Shown here one piece after another: positions 53,228 through 61,355 of a stretch of 64,000 nucleotides of DNA. The notes beneath the pieces are model-generated. The model was not told where the DNA came from and ran no database searches. It saw only the letters and a program-made list of their open reading frames with translations. How positions within the stretch are numbered: position 1 is the stretch's first letter; each line of letters starts with the position of its first letter. Both the position numbers and the translations under genes were made by a program. Source of the stretch: Neobacillus sp. PS3-40 (GTDB taxonomy: Bacteria; Bacillota; Bacilli; Bacillales; Cytobacillaceae); the NCBI RefSeq assembly GCF_030915485.1, contig NZ_CP133266.1:2918001-2982000 (forward strand), given 5' to 3'.

Positions 53228-54451
53228 TTGACAGTATCCAAAAATAATCGCTGGATGATTGTGTTGGGAACTATTATCGTACAGATGGGATTAGGTACAA
53301 TCTATACTTGGAGTTTGTTCAATCAACCTATAGTTGATCATTTTCACTGGCAGTTGAGTTCAGTCGCTATTACATTCTCTATTACGAGCTTTGCATTAGC
53401 AATTTCAACATTGTTTGCTGGTAAATTTCAAGATAAATTGGGAGCACGCCGTTTAATCGGATATGCTGGTATTTTACTAGGAATAGGATTAATACTTAGT
53501 TCACAAATTTCTTCAATTTGGATGCTCTATATTTTAGCAGGAGTTGTGGTAGGATTTGCAGACGGTACTGCTTATATCACGTCATTAACGAATCTAATTA
53601 AGTGGTTTCCTGAAAGAAAAGGACTTATATCAGGAATCTGTGTTGGATCATATGGTACAGGAAGTTTAATATTCAAGTTCGTTAACGGTTCTCTTATTCA
53701 ATCAGTAGGCGTAACACATGCCTTCTTATATTGGGGAATAACCGTCATGATTATGATCTTTGGTGGCTCGTTCTTAATACGGGAAGCGAAAGTAAGAAGC
53801 GAAGCACAAACAAAAAATGGAATTCAGTCAAGAGACTACACAGTAAAAGAAATGCTCAAAACAAAGCAAGCATACCTATTGTTTGTTATGTTCTTCACAG
53901 CCTGTATCAGTGGCTTATATCTAATTGGTATGGCAAAAGATATTGGTGTTAATCTAGCTAAACTAGATATTGCAACTGCAAGTAATGCTGTGGCATTAGT
54001 CGCTATTTTTAATACAAGTGGTCGAATTATTCTTGGAGCACTTTCAGATAAAATTGGCCGTTTGAAAGTGGTTGCATTTGCACTGTTTGTAACTGGCGTG
54101 TCTGTAGCAGTATTGAGCTTCACACAATTAAGTTATGGCTCATTCTTTGCTTGTGTTGCAGGAATTGCCTTCTGCTTCGGTGGAAATATTACTGTGTTCC
54201 CTGCTATCGTAGCTGATTACTTCGGTTTGAAAAACCAAAGTAAAAATTACGGTATTATATACCAAGGCTTCGGAATAGGTGCTTTGGCTGGATCTTTCAT
54301 TGCTGCAGCACTTGGAGGAGTCGTACCGACCTTCACGTTCATTACAGTAATGTGTGCCATCTCATTTGTGATAGCTTTGAGTATAAAAGCTCCAGATCAA
54401 GGGAAATCACAAAAGGAAACAAAAGACTATCAAGAAAAATTATCAGCTTAA
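53228..54451 (+). CDS. MFS transporter, oxalate/formate antiporter (OFA) family
   Basis: 407 residues with twelve membrane segments. OFA marks are MGLGTIYTWSLFNQPIVDHF, FAGKFQDKLGARRLIGYAGI, TNLIKWFPERKGLISGI and CFGGNITVFPAIVADYFG. E. coli YhjX and several Bacillus lactate/pyruvate-responsive carriers belong here. AGAGGAGA precedes the TTG start. It is next to a LytS/LytTR pair with direct-repeat sites before it, so a pyruvate-type monocarboxylate is the most likely substrate. Confidence 0.9.
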   Translation: MTVSKNNRWMIVLGTIIVQMGLGTIYTWSLFNQPIVDHFHWQLSSVAITFSITSFALAISTLFAGKFQDKLGARRLIGYAGILLGIGLILSSQISSIWMLYILAGVVVGFADGTAYITSLTNLIKWFPERKGLISGICVGSYGTGSLIFKFVNGSLIQSVGVTHAFLYWGITVMIMIFGGSFLIREAKVRSEAQTKNGIQSRDYTVKEMLKTKQAYLLFVMFFTACISGLYLIGMAKDIGVNLAKLDIATASNAVALVAIFNTSGRIILGALSDKIGRLKVVAFALFVTGVSVAVLSFTQLSYGSFFACVAGIAFCFGGNITVFPAIVADYFGLKNQSKNYGIIYQGFGIGALAGSFIAAALGGVVPTFTFITVMCAISFVIALSIKAPDQGKSQKETKDYQEKLSA

Positions 54452-54494
54452 GTTCGGATACATTGGTTAGTTAATTTATAAGATAAGTATTGTA

Positions 54495-54530
54495 GAGCCT
54501 TCACACAATAATAGTGTGAAGGCTCCTTTG
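54495..54530 (+). terminator. Terminator of the OFA transporter gene
   Basis: GAGCCTTCACAC (54495-54506) pairs perfectly with GTGTGAAGGCTC (54514-54525), followed by CTTTGT. Confidence 0.75.
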
Positions 54531-54539
54531 TGTTTAATA

Positions 54540-54705
54540 AAGGCTCTTTTCTTAAACTTTGTTGCTAGTTGAAACTAAATTAGAATAGGATTCCAGTTTA
54601 CCGATGAAAACCGTAGGAAGTTTTTAAGAAAAGAGCACGATACTATTGTTATTTCGGGTTTTTAGACTAGGTACGAAAAACAACAATCTATGCGAAAACA
54701 GCCTT
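54540..54705. mobile_element. MITE-like element 2
   Basis: 166 bp. Left end AAGGCTCTTTTCTTAAACTT; right end, inverted, AAGGCTGTTTTCGCATAGAT. It is flanked by AATA at 54536-54539 and 54706-54709. It shares ends and an inner AAAGAGCACGA with element 1 at 39459. No coding frame. Confidence 0.78.
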
Positions 54706-54730
54706 AATAAAATACTTTTAAAAAAACCTA

Positions 54731-54761
54731 TTGACATTAACGCAACGTGAACGTGTAAAGT
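54731..54761 (+). promoter_or_regulatory. MerR-type promoter of the mta-like gene
   Basis: -35 TTGACA at 54731-54736. The -10 is either TGTAAA (17-bp spacer) or TAAAGT (19-bp spacer, the long spacing used by MerR activators). The spacer contains ACG/CGT-rich imperfect symmetry. Confidence 0.55.
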
Positions 54762-54769
54762 TGGTTTAT

Positions 54770-54911
54770 CCCGCATTAACGTGCAGTAATACCCCACCTC
54801 TAAGATTGAGAAATACGTAAAAGTGAAGGTGGGGAATAACTGCACGTAAAAGCCCGATTTGTTCAACTAATCATCAGTGGGATGAAAAACCCCCACTGAT
54901 GAAAGTTTCAC
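54770..54911 (+). mobile_element. bcr1-like element in the leader of the mta-like gene
   Basis: 142 bp, flanked by TTTAT on both sides (54765-54769, 54912-54916). It begins CCCGCATTAACGTGCAGTAA and contains two hairpins: GTGCAGTAAT-ACCCCACCT with AGGTGGGG-AATA-ACTGCAC, and ATCAGTGGG with CCCACTGAT. Length, TTTAT duplication and hairpins fit bcr1 of the B. cereus group as I know it. Confidence 0.65.
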
Positions 54912-54930
54912 TTTATCAGGAGGTGAGAAC

Positions 54931-55695
54931 ATGGAATATACAGTGCAAAAGCTTGGACAAATGGCGGGAATTAGCACGAGAACATTGCGATATTATGATG
55001 AAATTGAAATTCTTAAGCCGGCAAGAATCAATTCATCAGGGTATCGTATATATGGCCAAAATGAAGTTGATCTGTTGCAGCAGATTCTTTTTTATCGTGA
55101 ACTTGGTGTGAGCCTTGAGAGTATTAAGAAAATAGTAACTGACCCTTCCTTTGATGGGGCGAAAGCGCTTATAGAACACCGTTCGAAGCTTCTTGAAAAA
55201 AGGGAGCAATTGGACTTACTGATCTCAAATGTTGAGAAAACAATTGCTTCAACCGAAAGGAGATTAACAATGACCGATCAAGAAAAATTTGAGGGCTTTA
55301 AACAAAAAATGGTAGATGATAATGAAAAGAAGTATGGCGAAGAAATCCGTGGAAAATATGGTGATGAAGCTGTTAACAAGTCAAATAATAAAGTGAAAAA
55401 TATGACTCCAGAACAACATGAGGAAATCACGAAGCTAACAGCAGACGTACTTGAGGCGCTTTATACTGCATTAGAAACAGGTGATCCTTCAGGACAATTA
55501 GCTCAAAACGCAGCTGACTTACATCGCCAATGGTTATCTTTTTATTGGGACAGCTACACGAAAGAAGCACATGTTGGAGTAACACAAATGTATGTCGACG
55601 ATGAACGTTTTAAAGCCTATTATGATGAGAAACAACCAGGTGCAGCTGAATTCTTGAGGGATGCTGTTCTCATTTATACAGGAATGAAGAAGTAA
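54931..55695 (+). CDS. MerR-family regulator with TipAS domain (Mta-like)
   Basis: 254 residues. MerR helix-turn-helix and wing at 1-70 (YTVQKLGQMAGISTRTLRYY, GYRIYGQNEVDLLQQI), a dimerising coiled coil (about 75-115), then a TipAS drug-binding domain (about 130-254) with LHRQWLSFYWDSYTKEAHVG. Length and order match B. subtilis Mta and Streptomyces TipAL. Such proteins activate their own gene and multidrug pumps. AGGAGGTG precedes the ATG and begins 2 bases after the bcr1-like element. No pump gene is adjacent. Confidence 0.92.
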   Translation: MEYTVQKLGQMAGISTRTLRYYDEIEILKPARINSSGYRIYGQNEVDLLQQILFYRELGVSLESIKKIVTDPSFDGAKALIEHRSKLLEKREQLDLLISNVEKTIASTERRLTMTDQEKFEGFKQKMVDDNEKKYGEEIRGKYGDEAVNKSNNKVKNMTPEQHEEITKLTADVLEALYTALETGDPSGQLAQNAADLHRQWLSFYWDSYTKEAHVGVTQMYVDDERFKAYYDEKQPGAAEFLRDAVLIYTGMKK

Positions 55696-55740
55696 TTCTG
55701 GTTTCACATTCCTTCGGATCAATTAATCTTCACTAAAATT

Positions 55741-55780
55741 AAAAGAGTGTAAAATCTAAGCGATTTTACACTCTTTTTTT
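55741..55780. terminator. Bidirectional terminator
   Basis: AAAAGAGTGTAAAATC (from 55741) pairs with GATTTTACACTCTTTT (55762-55777), with T runs on both strands. It lies between the convergent mta-like and SSS genes. Confidence 0.85.
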
Positions 55781-55804
55781 AATATTCACTTTGTAAAAAA
55801 CGTA

Positions 55805-57301
55805 TTATACAGCTTTTTGTTTAGCTACTTCTGAGTTCTTTTTACCAAACAATGTATCTATTACGTCGTTCTTTCTTCCTGCTGCTTGTTTTGCAAAGAA
55901 AGGATTTAGGCAAACAACGATTAGAATATTGACAAGTAATCCCCAGAATCCTTCATATGCCCCAAATGATTGATGGGTTATATAAAGAACAGCTACAACT
56001 GCCATTCCTGCAATAAAGCCTGTAAAGGCAGCTTCTTTGGAAAGTTTTCTCCAGTATAAGCTGAAGACTACGGCTGGGAATACTTGAACGATTCCTGATA
56101 CACCCATTAATTGTAAAGATACAAGTGCATTTGGGAACATCAAACCGAATAATAGAGCTAAACCAATAACTACAAATACCATGTAACGAGTAACTTTTAA
56201 CATTCTGCTTGGTGATGCTTTTGGATTGATTACATCACGATAGATATTATTAGCAAATAAACTAGATGCACCAATTGCCATTATAGAACATGGTACTAAA
56301 GAAGCTAAAGCAATCGTTGAATAAGCAAATCCTTGCATTGTACCGCCATAAGACATGTGTATTAATTCCAAGAAAGCAAAACGTGGATCAGTTCCTTTTG
56401 GAACAACCAAGAATGCTGTAATTCCTAAGAAAGTAACAAGCATTAACACAATGTTATAGAAAGGTAAGATGATTGCATTTTTTCTAAGTGATTCGCCACT
56501 TTTTGAACTTAATGTTCCTGTAACTGTATGCGGCCACATAAACAATGCTAGAGCTGAGATAAGTGCTGCTGTTGAGAACCAGAGCATACCTTTTGGACCT
56601 GATGTTGGTAATGTAAGCATTTGTGGTGCTTTATCAACTGTTGTTTGCATCATATGACCCCAACTGCCAAAGTGGATAATAGGTATCGAAATAACCATAT
56701 ATAACATGATAACCCAAACCAAAATATCCTTAAGAATGGCTGTATAAGTAGGAGCCTTAATACCGCTAAAGAAAGTATAGAATGCAACCAGTATGAAGGA
56801 TAAGACGACAACAACTGTAACGTTAACGTAACCTGTTCCTGCAATTCTGATCGTATCCTGGATTCCACTTAATTGTAAATCGATATATGGAATCAGCATT
56901 AGTACGCCGTTAATTGCAATTAGGACAGAGAATAATTTGCTATCAAAACGGCCCTTGATATAATCAGCAAGTGTAGTAAATTTATGCACACTAGCAACTT
57001 TCCAAATCTTTGGAAGGAAGAAGTAAGCAAGTGGGTAAGCTAGTACAACATAAGGAGTTGCAAAGAATGCAATACTTCCGCCTTTAAAAGCAGTACTTGT
57101 TAAGCCAAGGAATGTATAAGCTGTATAAATGTCAGCCCCAATTAGAAACCAAACGAATAAGCTTCCTAAACGGCGTCCACCAACAGACCATTCTTCAACA
57201 GAGCTCCGTGATTCCTTGCTTCGACCAGCCATAAATCCGATAAATACAACAGCTAGAACGATGATTGAAGTAACAATGAGAGCGGTTAAATTTCCCTTCA
57301 T
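55805..57301 (-). CDS. Sodium:solute symporter family protein (copy 2)
   Basis: 498 residues with about thirteen membrane segments; nearly the same protein as the symporter at 29079 (shared EEWSVGGRRLGSLFVWFLIG, KDILVWVIMLYMVISIPIIH and GTMQGFAYSTIALASLVPCS), with a slightly longer, more polar C terminus. It follows its DUF3311 partner with a 1-base overlap. A LytS/LytTR pair lies immediately upstream on the same strand and the operon promoter has 21-bp-spaced direct repeats. A pyruvate- or lactate-type carboxylate is the likely substrate. Confidence 0.91.
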   Translation of the reverse strand: MKGNLTALIVTSIIVLAVVFIGFMAGRSKESRSSVEEWSVGGRRLGSLFVWFLIGADIYTAYTFLGLTSTAFKGGSIAFFATPYVVLAYPLAYFFLPKIWKVASVHKFTTLADYIKGRFDSKLFSVLIAINGVLMLIPYIDLQLSGIQDTIRIAGTGYVNVTVVVVLSFILVAFYTFFSGIKAPTYTAILKDILVWVIMLYMVISIPIIHFGSWGHMMQTTVDKAPQMLTLPTSGPKGMLWFSTAALISALALFMWPHTVTGTLSSKSGESLRKNAIILPFYNIVLMLVTFLGITAFLVVPKGTDPRFAFLELIHMSYGGTMQGFAYSTIALASLVPCSIMAIGASSLFANNIYRDVINPKASPSRMLKVTRYMVFVVIGLALLFGLMFPNALVSLQLMGVSGIVQVFPAVVFSLYWRKLSKEAAFTGFIAGMAVVAVLYITHQSFGAYEGFWGLLVNILIVVCLNPFFAKQAAGRKNDVIDTLFGKKNSEVAKQKAV

Positions 57302-57498
57302 CAGTCAAGTTCCCCCCTAGTCTTCTGAATATGGAATACAGCCCATGTGAATAGTGGAGTTAGAACCATCCAAATGAGCAGCCAAAAGTGTAATAAAGGA
57401 AAACCCAAAATGATGGGATGCATTTTATTTACTAATGGTAACGCTACCAATTGAGCGAGAAAAGGTATTAATACTAAAATAAATATAAGTACTTTCAA
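57301..57498 (-). CDS. DUF3311 small membrane protein (copy 2)
   Basis: 65 residues from a TTG with AAAGGAGG upstream, the same start and length as the paralogue at 30548. Two membrane segments around LPLVNKMHPIILGFPLLHFW. Presumed small subunit or assembly partner of the SSS symporter encoded next. Confidence 0.88.
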   Translation of the reverse strand: MKVLIFILVLIPFLAQLVALPLVNKMHPIILGFPLLHFWLLIWMVLTPLFTWAVFHIQKTRGELD

Positions 57499-57540
57499 GC
57501 TTATTGCCTCCTTTGAATACGTTTTCATTTCTTGGTTTTG

Positions 57541-57608
57541 ATTATAGCAGGGTATTTTTGGAGGCGATGAAATTTGTCACAAGATGTTCAAAAATACATG
57601 TAAGATGT
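57541..57608 (-). promoter_or_regulatory. DUF3311-SSS promoter with LytTR-type direct repeats
   Basis: On the minus strand ACATCTT occurs at 57608-57602 and again at 57587-57581, exactly 21 bp apart, followed 34 bases later by -10 TATAAT (57546-57541). No -35 consensus is present, as expected for an activator-dependent promoter. The regulator gene ends within this region. Confidence 0.65.
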
Positions 57609-58333
57609 CATAATTCGATCCTTACGCGTAAGTCTTTAACATAATTTCGACTTACAGGTACTTCAGATTGCTCTTTATTATGCATAATTAAATTATATGA
57701 GCCACTAAACCATGCTCTTAATTCTTTAATGTGTTCCAAATTGACTAAGTAACTTTTATGAGTCCGGAAAAACGAAAAAGGTCCAAGTTTTTCCAATAAC
57801 TCATTAAGTGTATATGTAGCTGTAATTTTTTCTGTTTTTGTATGTATAATTACCTCGCGGCCTTGCTTCTCAATAAAAAAGATTTCCTTTGGTGATAAAT
57901 AGATAAACCCCTTTTGTGTTTCAATCGCCAATTTATGTTTTGGCTGATCTGTTTTTAACTGATTTTCTTTTAATAAGGATGAATAGGTATCAAATACCTG
58001 AATGATATCTTCTAGATCATATGGCTTTAAGAGGTAATGAAAAGCTCGCAACTTGAAAGCCTCGATAGCAAAATGGTCATATGCTGTTAGAAAAACAATT
58101 TGCACAGGAAATTCATATTCATTTATTAATTCAGCAACTTGTAATCCGGTTAAATCAGGGAGTTGAATATCAAGAAAAATAAGATCTGGCTTAAACTCCT
58201 TTGCCTTTTTTATTGCCTCCATTCCAGAGGCTGCCTCATCAATAAGTTCAACTGTAGAAATCTCTCCTAGCATAAAAGCCAGCTCTTCACGAGCAGGCTG
58301 TTCATCATCAACTATTAATACTCGAATCTTCAT
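57608..58333 (-). CDS. LytTR-family response regulator (system 2)
   Basis: 241 residues. Receiver domain with phospho-Asp in DLIFLDIQLPDLTG and the switch region FLTAYDHFAIEAFKLRAFHY (1-120), then a LytTR DNA-binding domain (about 140-241; GFIYLSPKEIFFIEKQGREV, FRTHKSYLVNLEHIKEL). It follows the kinase gene by 63 bases. Likely target: the DUF3311-SSS promoter just downstream. Confidence 0.93.
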   Translation of the reverse strand: MKIRVLIVDDEQPAREELAFMLGEISTVELIDEAASGMEAIKKAKEFKPDLIFLDIQLPDLTGLQVAELINEYEFPVQIVFLTAYDHFAIEAFKLRAFHYLLKPYDLEDIIQVFDTYSSLLKENQLKTDQPKHKLAIETQKGFIYLSPKEIFFIEKQGREVIIHTKTEKITATYTLNELLEKLGPFSFFRTHKSYLVNLEHIKELRAWFSGSYNLIMHNKEQSEVPVSRNYVKDLRVRIEL

Positions 58334-58396
58334 GATAAAACCACCTCTCTTAAATTGTTTTTAACAACAATAAATAAATCCAAAAAAGAATGGGAG

Positions 58397-60010
58397 CTAA
58401 TGGACGTTTTCCTCTATTGGTCGTATGAATGATACAATGGTTCCTTCCCCTTTATGTGTTTCAATTGTAAAATTCGACTTTTCTCCAAAATGATATAAAA
58501 GCCGTTGTTGTATATTTGATAAAGCAAATCCCAAATGTTCTTCCTTCTTTTCATGAACAAAATTAGGTTCCATCCCACCCCCATTATCCTGAACACTAAT
58601 ATGAATTCCATTGTTTATTTTGATCACGCTTATCTTTAACAGGCCATGGTTACTAATGTATCTGATACCATGAATAATAGAGTTTTCCACTAATGGTTGG
58701 ATTGTTAAAGATGGAATGGTGTAGTCTAGACTTTCTTTATCTAAATTCCACTCTATGTGTAATCTTTCTCCTACTCTAGCTTTTACTAACTTTAAATAAA
58801 TTTCGACATGGTCCAATTCCTCTTTTATCGTAATGAGGTCTTGATTTACATTTTGCATATTTTTCCGCAAATATTTTGCAAGTTGTGTGATTAATTGCCT
58901 CGATTCGTCCGGTGAGGTCCTAATAAGCGATTTGATGGTATTCAACATATTAAATAAAAAGTGGGGATCCATTTGTGCTTGTAATGCTTTGATTTCTGCA
59001 TTGGTAGCCAAATGAGTTTGCCGCTCTGCCTCTGACAATGCATATTGTTGGCTAAACAATTGGCTTAATCCCTTTAGAATAACAGTAGCTTCAGCTGTTT
59101 GATGGTCTTGAGCCCTTCCATAAAACATCCGAAAAAATCCTATTTTGTGTGAACTGTATCCAATCGGTAAATCAACTCCATATGGTGTAATTGCCCCTTT
59201 TTGAAAAAGAACCTTTCCATCTTGTTGAAATGTTACCCCGATAGCTTCTGTTTCCCGAATCAGCGCATGACCAATCTTTTGGACTGCTTCATGAAGTGGT
59301 TTGCGCCAAAAAGATAAAGTCATTTCTGCGATTTGTAGAGCTTTTTGGGCATGGTGTGCTCCAATTCTCTCCTCTTCAAGCGCTACTTGGATTAATATAA
59401 CAAAAAATGATGCAACGCCAAGACTGTTAGAAAAAATTTGTGGAACTCCAATTAAAAGAACTAGTGAGAGTGCTTTTTCAAAGGGGTGGGCCATGAGTAA
59501 AATCAAAAGCATTTGTAAAGTTTCTGCTGCAAAGCCAACTAAAAAGGCAACTTGTATGGAAGAAATATGCCGGTACCGTTTTTTAAGTGAATTTTTCATA
59601 AGCCCTGCAAAAATACCCTGTAGGATTGGAGCAATCATGCAAGGGATAGCAACAAATCCACCCATGGTGTAACGGTGAATTCCAGCGATAATTCCGACAA
59701 TAAGCCCTGCTCGAACTCCACCAAATAATCCTGCGATTACGATTCCGATTGTCCTTGCGGTTGCAATTGCTTCCCAACCTGAAACTTGACTTATCCAAGG
59801 TGTTTCATGGTAACCAATATCAGATACTGGGATGCCTGAATAGGTACCTAATATGGAAAAGAAACTGAATAAAACGATAAAGTACAATAAATTTTGATTC
59901 TCACCTTGATAATGCATAAAATGACGAAGCTTTTGTTGTCTTGAAAACAAAAAGGCCATAGCAATTAGAAACCCGACCCGCTCCACTAAATCAGCTAAAA
60001 GGTATAGCAT
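58397..60010 (-). CDS. LytS-family sensor histidine kinase (system 2)
   Basis: 537 residues. 5TM-LYT membrane sensor (1-200; GTYSGIPVSDIGYHETPW, ARTIGIVIAGLFGG, IAGIHRYTMGGFVAIPCMI), a GAF-like stretch, the phospho-His in DPHFLFNMLNTIKS and a HATPase domain (IQPLVENSIIHGI, VQDNGGGMEPN). AGAGGAGGGC precedes the ATG. It is a paralogue of the kinase at 50634. Paired with the downstream regulator and an SSS transporter it probably senses an external carboxylate. Confidence 0.93.
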   Translation of the reverse strand: MLYLLADLVERVGFLIAMAFLFSRQQKLRHFMHYQGENQNLLYFIVLFSFFSILGTYSGIPVSDIGYHETPWISQVSGWEAIATARTIGIVIAGLFGGVRAGLIVGIIAGIHRYTMGGFVAIPCMIAPILQGIFAGLMKNSLKKRYRHISSIQVAFLVGFAAETLQMLLILLMAHPFEKALSLVLLIGVPQIFSNSLGVASFFVILIQVALEEERIGAHHAQKALQIAEMTLSFWRKPLHEAVQKIGHALIRETEAIGVTFQQDGKVLFQKGAITPYGVDLPIGYSSHKIGFFRMFYGRAQDHQTAEATVILKGLSQLFSQQYALSEAERQTHLATNAEIKALQAQMDPHFLFNMLNTIKSLIRTSPDESRQLITQLAKYLRKNMQNVNQDLITIKEELDHVEIYLKLVKARVGERLHIEWNLDKESLDYTIPSLTIQPLVENSIIHGIRYISNHGLLKISVIKINNGIHISVQDNGGGMEPNFVHEKKEEHLGFALSNIQQRLLYHFGEKSNFTIETHKGEGTIVSFIRPIEENVH

Positions 60011-60035
60011 GGTTTTTTAAGCCCTCCTCTTCAAA

Positions 60036-60066
60036 GGAAAAAGGACCAGCCAATCAGCTGGTCTTT
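60036..60066 (-). terminator. Terminator-like hairpin in the lytS-2 leader
   Basis: Read on the minus strand, AAAGACCAGC pairs with GCTGGTCCTT (loop TGATTG), followed by TTTCC, just 15-20 bases before the ribosome binding site. No minus-strand gene lies directly upstream, so it may be an attenuator. Confidence 0.5.
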
Positions 60067-60347
60067 CGCCATATATATAACGATATCATTAAATGGTTCG
60101 AAATAACAATATGCTTGTAATGTTATCATGACCAACCATTTTGTGGAATTGCCTAATCCTAGTTAAAATAACGCAGAATCTTTAGGACCTCTTTTAAAGT
60201 TTTTGTATATTTTAGTTTGACTATTCAACTTTTTTGGTAGGCAAACTCTTTTGTTATCTAACAGTTCTTATGTGAAAATATAATCACCATAGCAAAAAAC
60301 CTTTTTGGTATAAAGAAAGGGGGCGGAGCTACGCAAAAGTGAATCAT
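60067..60347. other. AT-rich upstream region of system 2
   Basis: No coding frame or clear promoter. It should contain the promoter of lytS-2 on the minus strand. Confidence 0.35.
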
Positions 60348-60399
60348 TTTACCTAATTCAAAGTGAAAAATATACTTTTTTCACTTTGAATTAGGTAAA
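60348..60399. repeat. Perfect 23-bp inverted repeat
   Basis: Arms 60348-60370 (starts TTTACCTAATTCAAAGTG) and 60377-60399 with loop TATACT. Neither arm is followed by a T run beyond the stem, so it is not a plain terminator. Confidence 0.7.
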
Positions 60400-60539
60400 G
60401 ACCTGCTTCGCTCACATCGCCTTATTATGCTGGTTTAGTGAATTTAACTATACAATTCTTCCATGGTAAATGGTCGTAGGAAACGACATACACGTTTTGT
60501 ATGCAAAAGAATAAGGACTTTGTGAAATAAGTAAGATGA

Positions 60540-60719
60540 GGATGGGGTGTAGATAAGAAAGCTCCTGATACATATGATTGGATTGGTGCAGCAATTTGCT
60601 TAATCGGGGTTGCTGTCATGCTATATAGTTCAAGACAATATCAAAAGGTAAAGGAGAAGGAAAAAGGATGCTTTATTTATATTTTGTCCGTCATGGCCAA
60701 ACAGAATGGAATGCCGAAA
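60540..60719 (+). pseudogene. C-terminal remnant of a YnfA/UPF0060 membrane protein
   Basis: The frame after a TGA at 60537 reads GWGVDKKAPDTYDWIGAAIC LIGVAVMLYSS (written with a break). It matches the last third of YnfA/UPF0060 proteins, whose C terminus is DKYDWIGAAICLIGV-like. The N-terminal two thirds are absent. The frame runs on into the phosphatase gene in another phase until a TGA near 60750, and the phosphatase ribosome binding site lies in its tail. Confidence 0.65.
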
Positions 60720-61276
60720 ACAGAATTCAGGGGCGTCAAGATTCGAATCTGACGGAACAAGGAATGGAACATGCTAACCAGTTAGGGGAAAGCTTAAAGG
60801 AAGTGGAATGGACAGCTATCTACTCAAGCCAAAGCACGCGTGCATTGAAAACGGCTGAGATAGTGAAAAGAGAGCGGCCATTATTAATTAGGCAGGATGA
60901 ACGTCTCATGGAAATGCATCTTGGTGACTGGGAAGGAATGACAATGGAAGAGATTAAAGAAATGAATCCTGAGCAGCACGGTAATTATTGGAATAATCCC
61001 AGTCGGTATCAAAATGAAACCGGTGAAAGCTTTGAAGAAGTAAAAGAAAGAGTGGAAGTATTTTTAAACAAGATTCTTCAAACATATGAGTCAGGTAATA
61101 TTTTAATTTTAACGCATGGGGTTGTCATAAAAATGGTGCAACTCATCGGCAGCCGGCTTGGGATGGATCAACTATGGGCAACGCCTTATATTGAAGGGAC
61201 GAGTGTTACAAAACTGAAAATAGAAAACAAAAAGATAGAAATACAAGTTGAAGGTGATTTATCCCATCTTCACTAA
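60668..61276 (+). CDS. Histidine phosphatase family protein
   Basis: 202 residues. Catalytic RHGQTEWNAENRIQG (His at about 9), substrate region YSSQSTRALKTAEIV, the acid residue in LMEMHLGDWEGMTMEE and the second His in ILTHGVVIKM. AAGGAGAAGG precedes the ATG. The family includes broad phosphatases such as PhoE and the cobalamin-pathway phosphatase CobC. The cobalamin riboswitch operon that follows makes the second reading possible, but the gene lies before the riboswitch. Confidence 0.9.
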   Translation: MLYLYFVRHGQTEWNAENRIQGRQDSNLTEQGMEHANQLGESLKEVEWTAIYSSQSTRALKTAEIVKRERPLLIRQDERLMEMHLGDWEGMTMEEIKEMNPEQHGNYWNNPSRYQNETGESFEEVKERVEVFLNKILQTYESGNILILTHGVVIKMVQLIGSRLGMDQLWATPYIEGTSVTKLKIENKKIEIQVEGDLSHLH

Positions 61277-61355
61277 AAATAAAAATTTATCTGTTCTAGT
61301 AAAAAAAGATAGTGTATACTCTTTTTTAACGGAAAAATTAATTACATAGTTTAGA

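Noticed and set aside
59301-59672. Plus-strand frame of 123 codons inside lytS-2
   Set aside because: Antisense shadow of a well-supported kinase gene.
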